From a virus, in the IMG/VR virus record IMGVR_UViG_3300045950_000282, positions 1 through 28,107 of that record: a DNA stretch of 28,107 bases. One strand, 5' to 3'. Of the stretch, positions 1 to 7,650 are shown piece by piece (position 1 is the first letter of the stretch; every line of letters starts with the position of its first letter). Position numbers and translations under genes: made by a program. The notes beneath the pieces were generated by a model. The model made no database searches. It was given only the letters and a program-made list of their open reading frames with translations, and was not told the origin of the DNA.

Positions 1-336
1 TCAATCTGTATTCTCCTCCGGTATTTTCTTTTGAAGAACGTCTCCTATCATATCCACCGCCTTATTGAAATCAGCAAGAGCAACTTCAATAATCTCCTTG
101 ATTGATGACTCATCCGCCAGATGAAGCTCGATGATTTTGCGACCAGGGAGCAGCAACTCCTTCATTTTAAAAACACAAGGATGAACTCTTTCGTTACGCT
201 CAAACAAGGCAATAAATTCATCGAGATCCCGCAGAGCAATTCCCATAGAAATTTTATCAACGAATTGGTCATGAGCCAACCTATAAAGGACCATATGGGC
301 CTGGTCTAATTTTGTTCTGGGGTCGTATTCAGTCAT
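1..336 (-). CDS. Hypothetical small protein (111 aa)
   Basis: I do not recognise this protein. It is complete, running from an ATG (complement of 334-336) to TGA at the left edge of the window. It is soluble, mostly helical and charged, with an Asp/Glu/Lys-rich composition and no membrane segment, cysteine cluster or signal peptide. No good Shine-Dalgarno site precedes the start; a weak GGTAAT-like stretch is all I see, so it may depend on translation of the upstream gene at 402-749, from which it is separated by a 65-base gap holding a hairpin. It is transcribed away from the structural operon and so probably belongs to another expression class (inference). Confidence 0.6.
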   Translation of the reverse strand: MTEYDPRTKLDQAHMVLYRLAHDQFVDKISMGIALRDLDEFIALFERNERVHPCVFKMKELLLPGRKIIELHLADESSIKEIIEVALADFNKAVDMIGDVLQKKIPEENTD

Positions 337-361
337 AATTTTATTACCAATAATCAGAAGA

Positions 362-388
362 GGCTGGCATCACTTATCAATACCAGCC
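362..388 (-). other. Hairpin between the two minus-strand genes
   Basis: On the minus strand GGCTGGTAT (388-380) can pair with ATGCCAGCC (370-362), a nine-pair stem with one G-T wobble and a nine-base loop. No T run follows on that strand, so it is a poor intrinsic terminator. It may instead be an mRNA processing or stability element that sets the level of the downstream 111-residue protein. Confidence 0.4.
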
Positions 389-401
389 CCATTCTGTTTT
401 A

Positions 402-749
402 TTAAACCATGATTGGCACTTGAGTTTCTTCAGCTATTTCCTCTTCATGTATTTCGCATGATTCAATGTGTTCTGATAAATATTCTTTAAAGCCGTCCGA
501 CAAATGTTGCATAAGAATTTCTGACTCAGCAATGACCGGGAAAACCGCCATCGCTTCAGCCATAATGACTTCCTTAAACTCGTTGTCTTTATCTTTAAAT
601 CTGGTAATTATTCTAACCGTTCTGTGAATACTCTGGGAGCTGCTTTTTGTATTAATTTCAAATATCTCCTGGGCGACTAAATTTCCTGAGTCATCACGGA
701 CTTCCTGACCAACGATGCGGTTTTTTTGAGGTAGGGACGCATTTCTCAT
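402..749 (-). CDS. Hypothetical protein (115 aa), start corrected
   Basis: The open frame extends upstream to 800, but the ATG at 749-747 is preceded by a near-perfect Shine-Dalgarno AGGAGGT (complement of 755-761) with five bases of spacing, so the real product is 115 residues beginning MRNASLPQK. The middle (VGQEVRDDSGNLVAQEIFEI and the following 45 residues) looks like a beta-rich fold; the C-terminus is very acidic (EIHEEEIAEETQ). I do not recognise the family. It is the first gene of the leftward unit and lies about 115 bases downstream of a TATAAT promoter at 870-898. Function unknown. Confidence 0.65.
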   Translation of the reverse strand: MRNASLPQKNRIVGQEVRDDSGNLVAQEIFEINTKSSSQSIHRTVRIITRFKDKDNEFKEVIMAEAMAVFPVIAESEILMQHLSDGFKEYLSEHIESCEIHEEEIAEETQVPIMV

Positions 750-869
750 TGGGAACCTCCTTTGCCTATTAAGGTTAATAATGGACTTCCTTGACCTCAA
801 CAGGGTAAAGCGAGATTCTCTCCTTTTCGCCCAACCGCTTGGTTAGAAAGGTTTTCGTAATTAAAATTT

Positions 870-898
870 ATTATATATAAATTCCAGACGGGAAACAA
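870..898 (-). promoter_or_regulatory. Leftward sigma70-like promoter
   Basis: On the minus strand, TTGTTT (898-893) is followed after 17 bases by a perfect TATAAT (875-870). The spacing is optimal and the -10 box is perfect; the -35 box matches TTGACA in its first three bases. Transcription would start near 863, giving a leader of about 114 bases before the ATG at 749. No other candidate for the leftward genes looks as good. Confidence 0.55.
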
Positions 899-948
899 TC
901 ATTTTTTGGCCTCCTCCGACCTAAAATAGCGGAATGAAAAAAATATTT

Positions 949-963
949 TATTTCACTGAAATA
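949..963. promoter_or_regulatory. 15-base perfect palindrome, candidate operator
   Basis: TATTTCA-C-TGAAATA is an exact inverted repeat with seven-base arms around one central base. It sits between the two divergent promoters, about 50 bases upstream of the leftward -35 box and 34 bases upstream of the rightward one. The size and place suit a small dimeric phage regulator controlling both directions, but the regulator itself is not in the window. Confidence 0.4.
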
Positions 964-996
964 CCAGAAGTTACGAAAAACAGGACCTTCTCGACT

Positions 997-1026
997 TCGA
1001 CAGATTCGAAAACCGAATGTTATACT
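997..1026 (+). promoter_or_regulatory. Rightward promoter with extended -10, structural operon
   Basis: TCGACA (997-1002, five of six matches to TTGACA) is followed after 18 bases by TATACT (1021-1026, five of six). A TG one base upstream of the hexamer (1018-1019) makes an extended -10. The spacer contains a small inverted repeat ATTCG/CGAAT (1004-1008 and 1014-1018). Transcription would start near 1033 and give a leader of about 100 bases before the first structural gene at 1131. Confidence 0.5.
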
Positions 1027-1130
1027 TGTAATAGAAGCATTGATTCTGCTTTCTCCTGCCAGATTCTGTTCCCATACCAGCATGTTTCTGCTTAATCCTC
1101 TTTAGGCAACCTATTTCCACAGTATAACTT

Positions 1131-1778
1131 ATGAATGAACACAAAGAAGGCTATCAGTTCCAGGGTACCGGACTTACATCCAAAGAGAAAAAATGGGGCG
1201 AACAAAGGTTTTCCGAATACCGGATCAATTACCCGCATCTGCATAAAATGAGCGACCTGCTCGTCCTTGAAGAACTTATTTACCAGGAAGCTCTTCATGA
1301 GCGGTTAAAGGAAAAAATTTCCCAGACCACCCGGAAAAAGATTGCCGAAGAAAAAGCGGAGTTTCCATCGCATCTTCAGGAAGATCTTAAATCCTCGATT
1401 GACCTTCAGTTCAAACTCAAGGAAAAATTGGGTCTTTTTGAGGATAAAAAAAAGCTCGATGCGTTCAGGGATTTTGAGCAGATCAGGGAAGATTTCCGGG
1501 AATACCGCAAAAGGAATCCGCACCTCTTTAAAACAACCTGCCCGCGCTGTTCATTCGAATATTTTCTCAAAAGGCGCACGAACTGTTATGAGGAAATCGA
1601 ATCTCCCTGGTTTAAGGACAAAGTCCTGTGCAACCCAGAACTCTGGGACGCTTACAAATGCGGAGAAATCACGAAAGAACGCACATCCAGAATTTTGGGT
1701 GTATCACCTGATTACATCGACTGGCTGTCGAAGAAAATATTTCCGGACAAAGAGGACCCTCCCGCTGTCAGCGGATAA
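1131..1778 (+). CDS. Putative terminase small subunit (zinc-finger/HTH-like)
   Basis: First gene of the rightward operon, 215 residues, directly upstream of the large terminase, the usual place of the small subunit that recognises phage DNA and regulates packaging. Residues 40-125 are highly charged and probably form long helices, suited to oligomerisation. A CPRC pair at 137-140, with further cysteines at 152, 167 and 177, suggests a metal-bound knuckle. Residues 171-200 (LWDAYKCGEITKERTSRILG and following) read like a helix-turn-helix. Typical small terminases carry the helix-turn-helix at the N-terminus, so the arrangement differs. The start at 1131 has no clear Shine-Dalgarno. The role is inferred mainly from position; it could be another DNA-binding protein. 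Confidence 0.5.
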   Translation: MNEHKEGYQFQGTGLTSKEKKWGEQRFSEYRINYPHLHKMSDLLVLEELIYQEALHERLKEKISQTTRKKIAEEKAEFPSHLQEDLKSSIDLQFKLKEKLGLFEDKKKLDAFRDFEQIREDFREYRKRNPHLFKTTCPRCSFEYFLKRRTNCYEEIESPWFKDKVLCNPELWDAYKCGEITKERTSRILGVSPDYIDWLSKKIFPDKEDPPAVSG

Positions 1779-1862
1779 ATCTTTCTATCTCCCTCCTGCT
1801 TCCGTTCCTGTTCAGATTCCCGTTCCTGCTCTTTGATTTCTGCCTGTTAAAGGACACAGTAT

Positions 1863-3974
1863 ATGACAAGGACGAACTTAACCGAAAGCGACATTCATTT
1901 TATGGAATATTGGTATACGCCGGTATGCCTGATTGAATGTTTGTTCCATGATTTCGACAACCTGACGGCGTATAAAAGCGGCCGGTTCGGCGAAGTCCGC
2001 CTTTACCAGTATCCAATGGTTTCTGACGAATCCCTCATCGACTTCGAACTCACTGCCGAATATCACGGCATGAATAAAAAAGAAGAATTTCAGACGAGAA
2101 AAAATGTCGGAGACATTTACTGTTTCGGCGCCCGTAAATTCGGAAAATCCCTGATGGTCGAGACAATGGACTTAATCGTGTCCATGCTGACCTCCGATGG
2201 GGACAAGGTCGCCTTTGCCTCCGTTGACCTAATTCATATTAAGCAGATTCTCGATCCAATAAAAAACGCACTGGGAAATCACAGAATCCTTTCTCATTTC
2301 GTCCAGCGCATCAAAGGATCGCCGGATTATTATTTCGAACTTAAAAATAATTACGTCCTTAACAGCGTAAACTTCAATCTCGGTTCCACCATGCCCGGTC
2401 GCCAGTGGTACGGCAAACACGTTAAACGTGTTTATATCGAGGAGGCTTGTTTTTCCGGCCGGGCCAGAGTCGCCTGCATTGACAGCAAAGGAAAGCGTGT
2501 AACAAAGCGGTTATCTCAATTGGTAAACCAAAACGAATGGCGGGATCTGAAAGTTTGTAGCTACAACTTAAAAACCCGGGAATTGGAGGCCAAACGAATT
2601 ATCAAACCATTCAAGAAGACCGTTAAAAATTATACTTACTACAAAATTTCTGTCTTTTCACACGATAAAAACACCAAGCGGGTTCTGGAATCTTCCAGGA
2701 GACAGCAATTCTGGACAGATCAGGGATATAAATATGTAACGGATTTAAAAGCCGGGGATATTGTTTACAGCTTAGATTATCAGCAACTTAACCGTATTCC
2801 TTCCAAAGTTCTTTCCGTTGAACCTGTAACCGTCGGTTCGTGGACAATGTACGACATTGAAGTGGAGGATAATCATAACTTCTTTGCCAATGGAATTTTA
2901 GTCCATAATTCGATGGAAACCGACGAAGTCTACGATAAACGCAAGGACGCCCTTTCCGAGTTTGGCGCCGTATTCAGGGTCTCCGGCATGACGGATTTTA
3001 CTCCCTATTCCCCTGCCGGAAAGACCTTTTATAAGCTCGAAAATCAGAAATTTGTCCTGAATTATCCGCAGTTCGTGAACCCCTTCTTCGACGAAAAGGA
3101 AAAGCAGGAAAAGATCGAGGAATACGGCGGAGAAGATTCCATCGGGTACAAGGTCTTTGTCAAAGGCGAAGTCGTCGAAGACGGCGTCAGCGCCCTGGAC
3201 ATGAAACGCATCCGGGATAACTGCTACCTGGTCAACAAGAAGGGTAGTTTTCTCAAGGAAATCAAACGCTTTGAGATCAGCAAGGAAAGTTTCCGCTTCT
3301 GGAACCGCACCATCGTGGTTCAGCGGCCTGACAACGCGGATAGAATTTTTGTCTGTGCCGACATTGGTAAAAAGGTCACGGAAATCATCATTCATTCCGA
3401 AACCGCCGATAAATACGAATATCTTTACAACATCGTTCTTTACAACCTGACCCAGCAGGAAACCGAGACGATTCTTAGGCATGTCGTCAAAAAAGTCCGT
3501 GCCAATGTCGTCGGAATCGACTGCGGAGACGGCGAAGGACGCGGGATTTACAGCAGCTTCGAACAGGAATTCCCGAAAGACAATCTGGTTTATTACGACG
3601 GCAGCATGAAAATCAAGGTCGGCTTTGAATACGAAGACGCCGATGAAAACGGCGAAAAACGTATCAAACTGGACAAGGGCAAACCCGTCTTCCGTTTCGA
3701 ATACATGTCCGAATTTTCTGTCCAGCGAATTAAAGATCTCCTGTACGCAGGCAGATGCCGTATCCCGCAGGATTACAAGTTCGATGCCCAGTTCAGCGTC
3801 GTTATCGAAACCATGTCCGGCACACGGACGATTTACAAATGCGTCAGTACTCAGGGCGACCACCTTTTCGACGCCTGGCGTGTATTTGCCATTGCCCAGT
3901 GGCTGAAAAAGGATTTCAACGAAACGGGTGAAATATTCGATGACAGCAACTGGGGTGTCGGCGCTGTCAACTAA
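1863..3974 (+). CDS. terL: Terminase large subunit, interrupted by a mini-intein
   Basis: DNA-packaging motor: an ATPase that translocates DNA through the portal plus a nuclease that cuts concatemers. Walker A is GARKFGKS (residues 89-96), a variant like the RxxGKS/T form of large terminases. Walker B is VYIEE (190-194). Residues 196-349 are an intein whose removal joins IEEA to SMETDEVYD. VSGM (373-376) fits the coupling motif. The RNase H-like nuclease domain has its acidic residues at D500 (CADIG), D553 (VGIDCGDGEG) and D666/D670 (GDHLFDAW). Without the intein the protein is 549 residues, normal for the family. AAGGA lies eight bases before the ATG. A portal gene follows ten bases downstream. 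Confidence 0.93.
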   Translation: MTRTNLTESDIHFMEYWYTPVCLIECLFHDFDNLTAYKSGRFGEVRLYQYPMVSDESLIDFELTAEYHGMNKKEEFQTRKNVGDIYCFGARKFGKSLMVETMDLIVSMLTSDGDKVAFASVDLIHIKQILDPIKNALGNHRILSHFVQRIKGSPDYYFELKNNYVLNSVNFNLGSTMPGRQWYGKHVKRVYIEEACFSGRARVACIDSKGKRVTKRLSQLVNQNEWRDLKVCSYNLKTRELEAKRIIKPFKKTVKNYTYYKISVFSHDKNTKRVLESSRRQQFWTDQGYKYVTDLKAGDIVYSLDYQQLNRIPSKVLSVEPVTVGSWTMYDIEVEDNHNFFANGILVHNSMETDEVYDKRKDALSEFGAVFRVSGMTDFTPYSPAGKTFYKLENQKFVLNYPQFVNPFFDEKEKQEKIEEYGGEDSIGYKVFVKGEVVEDGVSALDMKRIRDNCYLVNKKGSFLKEIKRFEISKESFRFWNRTIVVQRPDNADRIFVCADIGKKVTEIIIHSETADKYEYLYNIVLYNLTQQETETILRHVVKKVRANVVGIDCGDGEGRGIYSSFEQEFPKDNLVYYDGSMKIKVGFEYEDADENGEKRIKLDKGKPVFRFEYMSEFSVQRIKDLLYAGRCRIPQDYKFDAQFSVVIETMSGTRTIYKCVSTQGDHLFDAWRVFAIAQWLKKDFNETGEIFDDSNWGVGAVN
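2448..2909 (+). other. 154-residue mini-intein in the terminase, no homing endonuclease
   Basis: The in-frame insertion begins with Cys (TGT 2448-2450, CFSGRARVACID, block A) and ends with VHN (block G), followed by Ser at 2910-2912 as the +1 nucleophile. Block F is clear (MYDIEVEDNHNFFANGILVHN has the YDxxVxxxHNF pattern). The DLKAGDIVYS segment is typical of the Hint fold. The block B TxxH motif is replaced by SRRQ at intein residues 83-86. There is no room for a LAGLIDADG or HNH endonuclease. By hand count 2521-2880 is about 39% GC, whereas sampled flanking lines of the host gene are 50-57%. Confidence 0.9.
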
Positions 3975-3984
3975 AGGATCATAA

Positions 3985-5760
3985 ATGTCCGGCGAAACTC
4001 ACGGAATTTTATTAAATCACATTTTATCCCTGATGATCAAAAGGATCATCGTTCCCGGCGACTTTCATGGACGGGTCAAAGCCGTCAAGGAAATGCTTCA
4101 GGACGATGTAACCGGTCTCGTTGATTCCCTGACCGATTTTGCCGTTGAGACCGCGGCGGTGGATTACAACATCGAAACCAATAACGACGAATTAACCTCC
4201 GCCCTTAAGAAATGGCTCGAACAGATTAACCGCGATTTCAGAGGGAAGATCCCTTCAGGAATCAAACCTCTGGCCGAAGAATATTTCAAGGAACGCTGGA
4301 AATACTCCTCCTTCCCCGTTCTTAAAATATCCGGATGGGAAGTCGATCCCAAGTCGAAACTCCTTCTGCCTTCGAAAATGTTCTTTCTGGATGGCGGAAG
4401 CATTTATGCCAAAGACAAAAACCCCGACGATCAGGGTTTAAGTATCGAGCAGTATGACTATTACCTGGGCAAAAACCTTGAAACCAAAAACAAACTCGAC
4501 AGCAACATTATTTTTACCAGACAAAACGGCCGCTGGCACGATAAATATCCCGTTCCGTTTTTAATCAAACGTGGAATTTACCGAAACTGGCGGATTATCG
4601 AAGCCATCAAGAGCAACGAAATGGACATCCTCGATCAGGTGATTCCTTACATGCTTCTTATCAAAAAGGGGACGGAACGTCTGGCCATCGATAAAGGGAT
4701 TAATTACGACGACAAGAAACTCAAGCAGGTCATCGAACAGCTTGAGGAATTGATCCAGAAAGCAAAAAGCTCTCACATCGATCTTGAAAAGAGCCTCGGT
4801 ACGCCGGTCAGGGCGAGCCAGTTCGACGAAGAAATCAAACACCTGATTCCCGATCTGTCCGCCATCTTCAATCCTGACCTCTTTGTCTTTGCCGAAAAGA
4901 ATATCCTAGCGGGACTCGGATTCATCGACGTTGTCGATGCCTCGACCAGTACACGTAGGGAAAGTATTCTTAACCCCAAACCGTTTATTCAGGAAGTCTA
5001 CAGCGGGGTCGATGCCTTCAAACAGTTATTAAAGGAAGTCTTATTTCTGATCATCGAAAAGAACCAGGATCACCCCAAGTACATGAACGCCGATTTCGAG
5101 ATTACATCCTCCCCCATCCGCGGCTTTATGACGGATAAATTCAAAGAGCGTATCCGGCAACTCTATGACCGCGGACGGATTTCATCGAAGACAGCCGTGG
5201 AATTAATAGGCGAACTGGATTTCGAAGTCGAAGTCAAACGCAGAGAAAAGGAAACCCGTGACGGCATCGAGCATACGATGTATCCGCCCGTGGTTGAAAA
5301 CCGAGAGGGTACCGGCGAAGATATTCTTTCTTCCTCTGAGGGGGATCACGAAATTCCAGATGATAAAGCGGGGATCCAGGCCAGAAATTTTGACAAAGCG
5401 TCGTTAGACCAAGAACCTGAAATTATCGCCTCGCCTTTTCAATCCGTTAAGGACCTGCCCCAGAGCGTAAGGGACAACCTTCCGACCTTGAGGCAAAGAC
5501 GCAAATGGCTGAGGATATTCAACAGTGCCTTTAATTTCTATTTGACAAAATTCAATGATGAGAAAAAGGCAGAGTCACGGGCCTTTGCGACGGCATGGGC
5601 CAAAGTCGATAAACCAGATTCCAAGCCAGATCAGGAGAAACCCAGGAAAAAGGAAGCCGAACTTGACACCGCCGGAATCGAACGTGAAGTCCTTGAGGAA
5701 GAAATTGCCGAGAAGAAAAATCAGCTACTGGACCATCTGCTGGAAAAAAGCAGGGAATAA
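3985..5760 (+). CDS. Portal protein with C-terminal ChaB-like domain
   Basis: Dodecameric head vertex channel through which DNA is packaged and to which the tail joins. The 591-residue product follows terL immediately and reads like a portal: LIPDLSAIF and NILAGLGFIDVV (about 283-315) match the segment before the clip, a long helix follows, and RGRISSKTAVELIGELDFEVEVKRREKE (about 395-422) is the usual portal motif after the stem. Residues about 484-543 resemble the ChaB family: SVKDLPQSVRDNLP, then FNSAFNFYL, then AFATAWAKVDK. The last 40 residues are a charged helix. AAAGGA precedes the ATG by about seven bases. The ChaB addition is unusual; its role in a portal is unknown. Confidence 0.8.
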   Translation: MSGETHGILLNHILSLMIKRIIVPGDFHGRVKAVKEMLQDDVTGLVDSLTDFAVETAAVDYNIETNNDELTSALKKWLEQINRDFRGKIPSGIKPLAEEYFKERWKYSSFPVLKISGWEVDPKSKLLLPSKMFFLDGGSIYAKDKNPDDQGLSIEQYDYYLGKNLETKNKLDSNIIFTRQNGRWHDKYPVPFLIKRGIYRNWRIIEAIKSNEMDILDQVIPYMLLIKKGTERLAIDKGINYDDKKLKQVIEQLEELIQKAKSSHIDLEKSLGTPVRASQFDEEIKHLIPDLSAIFNPDLFVFAEKNILAGLGFIDVVDASTSTRRESILNPKPFIQEVYSGVDAFKQLLKEVLFLIIEKNQDHPKYMNADFEITSSPIRGFMTDKFKERIRQLYDRGRISSKTAVELIGELDFEVEVKRREKETRDGIEHTMYPPVVENREGTGEDILSSSEGDHEIPDDKAGIQARNFDKASLDQEPEIIASPFQSVKDLPQSVRDNLPTLRQRRKWLRIFNSAFNFYLTKFNDEKKAESRAFATAWAKVDKPDSKPDQEKPRKKEAELDTAGIEREVLEEEIAEKKNQLLDHLLEKSRE

Positions 5761-5762
5761 CC

Positions 5763-6056
5763 ATGACTATTTATGAGGATCAGAACTTAACCAAACCGAT
5801 TGACAGGCTCGATCTGGGCATTGTCCCTGGGGGAGAAACCAGACGGTATTCTCTCTGGATCATGAACGATAACGGGACACTGGTCAAAGATCTTAAATTT
5901 TCTGTTGATCATAAAGAAGTAAAAATCATACAGGCCCCTGAGCAGATGCAGCCGCTGGAAAGACATGAAATCATTCTTGAGTGGACACCTTCCGTAACTC
6001 TTAAGGAAGGCCTGAAAACGGAACTTAAACTGAATGGAATCGAACTATGGAGTTAG
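5763..6056 (+). CDS. Small Ig-like beta-sandwich protein (97 aa)
   Basis: Unknown small virion-type protein. The alternation of short hydrophobic strands (GETRRYSLWIMND, LKFSVDHKEVKII, RHEIILEWTPS, KTELKLNGIELW) is that of an immunoglobulin-like or fibronectin-like domain, and the whole protein is just one such domain. No signal peptide or membrane segment. It starts two bases after the portal stop with an AGGGA ribosome site within that gene's end, and its last ten bases overlap the next gene, so the two are translationally coupled. It could be a small head decoration protein or the base of a fibre made from its neighbour (inference). Confidence 0.6.
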   Translation: MTIYEDQNLTKPIDRLDLGIVPGGETRRYSLWIMNDNGTLVKDLKFSVDHKEVKIIQAPEQMQPLERHEIILEWTPSVTLKEGLKTELKLNGIELWS

Positions 6057-7093
6057 GTGAAGAAATCATCGAGCCTCAGCCTGTAAACAAGGGTAATATT
6101 TTTCTGTCCAAAAACAGCAGTTCGCCGGGCGTCCCCCAGCGGCAGGTTTATTATGTCGGCAAGCACGGAAGCAATTCGAACAACGGCCTGACGATCAATA
6201 CCGCACTTTTGACTTTTACCCAGGCTATAAATCTGGCTACTCTCCAAAGTCCATCGTCAAACAAACGTTTTGTTATTATCTGTCTGGATCCCGGGGTATA
6301 TGCCGAAAATATAACGACTGTCCAGTGGGTTGATATTTATGCGCCGAATGCCGTTGTGGAAGGGTTCATAGCTCTCGCCGATAATGTGAGCGTGACTTTT
6401 CACAGAATACAGACCACCGGAAGTGCCGTTGTCAAAGCAGCGGGCAGCGGAATAAGTCATGTCATTATCGAACATATCCAGTTAAACAGTTCTGCGGACT
6501 TTACGATGGGAATCGCGAATCTCTCTCCCGATGGTATCATCATCGCACGGGTGGAAAAAATCATATGCAACGCTCCCTTCACGATTGCGGTTTTCTCAAA
6601 CTCTCCCGGTGCAGGATATATCGATTTTCAGATTGACAGCATTCTTTTAAACAGCGAATCAACCTTCGGTCTGGCTGCGGTGGATAATGGCAAATTGTAC
6701 GGCAGCGTAAATCAGATCATTGTCGTCACCGATTCCTCTCTGAACACTTTCGGGATATATACCCTGACCAACGGTGTCGTGGACGTTAACTGCCGGAAAA
6801 TCGATGCGAGTACCGCCATCTTGGTAAACCCTTCGAGCGTATGTTCGGTATTCGTTAATGAGCTGCTTGGGGCAGTGATCGGTCTGGGGACTCTTCATCT
6901 TGCGGAGGCAAAAAACAGCCACACTCCCGTATTCAAACAATTATCCGCCGATCCGCCTGATCCGGCAGAAGGACAGTCCATTATGTGGATGTCCGACGGC
7001 ACAGGTTCAGGCGATGCCGGAGATATTATGATCAAAATTACAAGTGCAGGCATAACCAAAACCGGAACACTGGTTGACTTCAGTGCTCTTTAA
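6047..7093 (+). CDS. Parallel beta-helix fibre/spike-like protein (348 aa)
   Basis: The N-terminal 35 residues resemble a virion attachment segment. YYVGKHGSNSNNGLTINTAL (from residue 35) is the opening of many right-handed beta-helix proteins (GSDxNxG followed by a region rich in aliphatic rungs). Residues 75-280 continue as short strands (VIICLDPGVYAENI, VDIYAPNAVVEG, ISHVIIEHIQL, YIDFQIDSILL, VNQIIVVTD, VVDVNCRKID), fitting stacked coils. The C-terminus (PPDPAEGQSIMWMSDGTGSG then GDIMIKI) is of a type seen at the ends of phage fibre proteins. No catalytic motif is evident. The start overlaps the preceding gene by ten bases. Its position between portal and protease suggests a head fibre rather than a tail spike. 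Confidence 0.65.
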   Translation: MELGEEIIEPQPVNKGNIFLSKNSSSPGVPQRQVYYVGKHGSNSNNGLTINTALLTFTQAINLATLQSPSSNKRFVIICLDPGVYAENITTVQWVDIYAPNAVVEGFIALADNVSVTFHRIQTTGSAVVKAAGSGISHVIIEHIQLNSSADFTMGIANLSPDGIIIARVEKIICNAPFTIAVFSNSPGAGYIDFQIDSILLNSESTFGLAAVDNGKLYGSVNQIIVVTDSSLNTFGIYTLTNGVVDVNCRKIDASTAILVNPSSVCSVFVNELLGAVIGLGTLHLAEAKNSHTPVFKQLSADPPDPAEGQSIMWMSDGTGSGDAGDIMIKITSAGITKTGTLVDFSAL

Positions 7094-7104
7094 GGGATAA
7101 CTCC

Positions 7105-7650
7105 ATGCTGATCATCGCCTATTTCTCGAATAAAGGCGTACCGGCAACCGGATTGACGCCGAGGATCAATATCTGGCGTGACAGCGGAGTACTGTTAATC
7201 AACAGCGCTCTTATGACGGAAATCGCAGGCGGGTTCTATAAATATGATTTCACTACGTATGACGACAGTCTTAATTACGTTTTTCGCGCGGACGGCGGGA
7301 CCATTCTGCTTAACGAAGACCGTTATGCGTTCGGTTCGAATGAAGCGGGACAGGTCACCAGCGGCATATCGTTAATTCCCGATCGGGTATGGGACGAATC
7401 CACTGCCGGACATAATCTGACCAATTCATTTGCTGAACTTGTAAAGAGGATTTCAGGGTTATGTCAGGACAATTACGCGGTTTTAAACCCCACGCACGAT
7501 AAATTCAACAATCTGACAAGCGGGATTATCAGAATTTATCCCACAGCCGCTGATGTCGATAACGACACTAACGCCATCGCCAGTTTTCAGATCAATGCGG
7601 CTTATAACTCGAAGGGGCAGTTGACGAGCTATAAAGTAAAACGCCTATGA
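7105..7650 (+). CDS. Virion-associated beta-sandwich protein (181 aa)
   Basis: Two-part protein. Residues 1-80 form a beta-sandwich-like domain (IAYFSNKGVPATGLTPRINI, then MTEIAGGFYKYDFTTYDDS, then YVFRADGG), a pattern I associate with accessory virion proteins carrying an Ig-type domain. Residues 90-181 begin with a helical linker (DRVWDESTAGHNLTNSFAEL) and end with a second beta domain (KFNNLTSGIIRIYPTAADVD ... SYKVKRL). The exact function is unknown. An AAGGG site lies about ten bases before the ATG. Its last codons overlap the next start as ATGA, so it is coupled to the repeat protein at 7647. I place it in the same head-fibre-like group by position. Confidence 0.6.
   Translation: MLIIAYFSNKGVPATGLTPRINIWRDSGVLLINSALMTEIAGGFYKYDFTTYDDSLNYVFRADGGTILLNEDRYAFGSNEAGQVTSGISLIPDRVWDESTAGHNLTNSFAELVKRISGLCQDNYAVLNPTHDKFNNLTSGIIRIYPTAADVDNDTNAIASFQINAAYNSKGQLTSYKVKRL

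Larger units (their letters stand above)
750..1130. other. Divergent intergenic control region, no gene seen
   Basis: This 381-base gap separates the leftward genes from the rightward structural operon. It is AT-rich around 850-960. It holds a leftward sigma70-like promoter (870-898), a 15-base perfect palindrome (949-963), a rightward extended -10 promoter (997-1026) and a pyrimidine-rich leader with GATTCTGTTCCCAT (1062-1075), a word found again at 11193-11206. A 70-codon open frame on the minus strand (871-1083) covers both promoters, has only a distant ribosome site, and is not accepted as a gene. Confidence 0.55.

Noticed and set aside
750-800. N-terminal extension of the 115-residue minus-strand protein to 800
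   Set aside because: AGGAGGT is located between 800 and 749 and serves ATG 749; the extension would place the ribosome site inside the coding region.
871-1083. Minus-strand 70-codon frame in the divergent control region
   Set aside because: Covers both promoter candidates; its only ribosome site is about twelve bases away and the sequence resembles no protein.
1342-1836. Plus-strand open frame overlapping the small-terminase candidate in another frame
   Set aside because: Very basic, low-quality sequence, no Shine-Dalgarno, and the competing frame has the zinc-knuckle and helix-turn-helix features.
2898-3863. Long open frame on the minus strand inside the terminase gene (321 codons)
   Set aside because: Lies wholly antisense to well-supported nuclease-domain coding sequence. 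No ribosome site or recognisable motif; the composition is that of a reversed coding strand.
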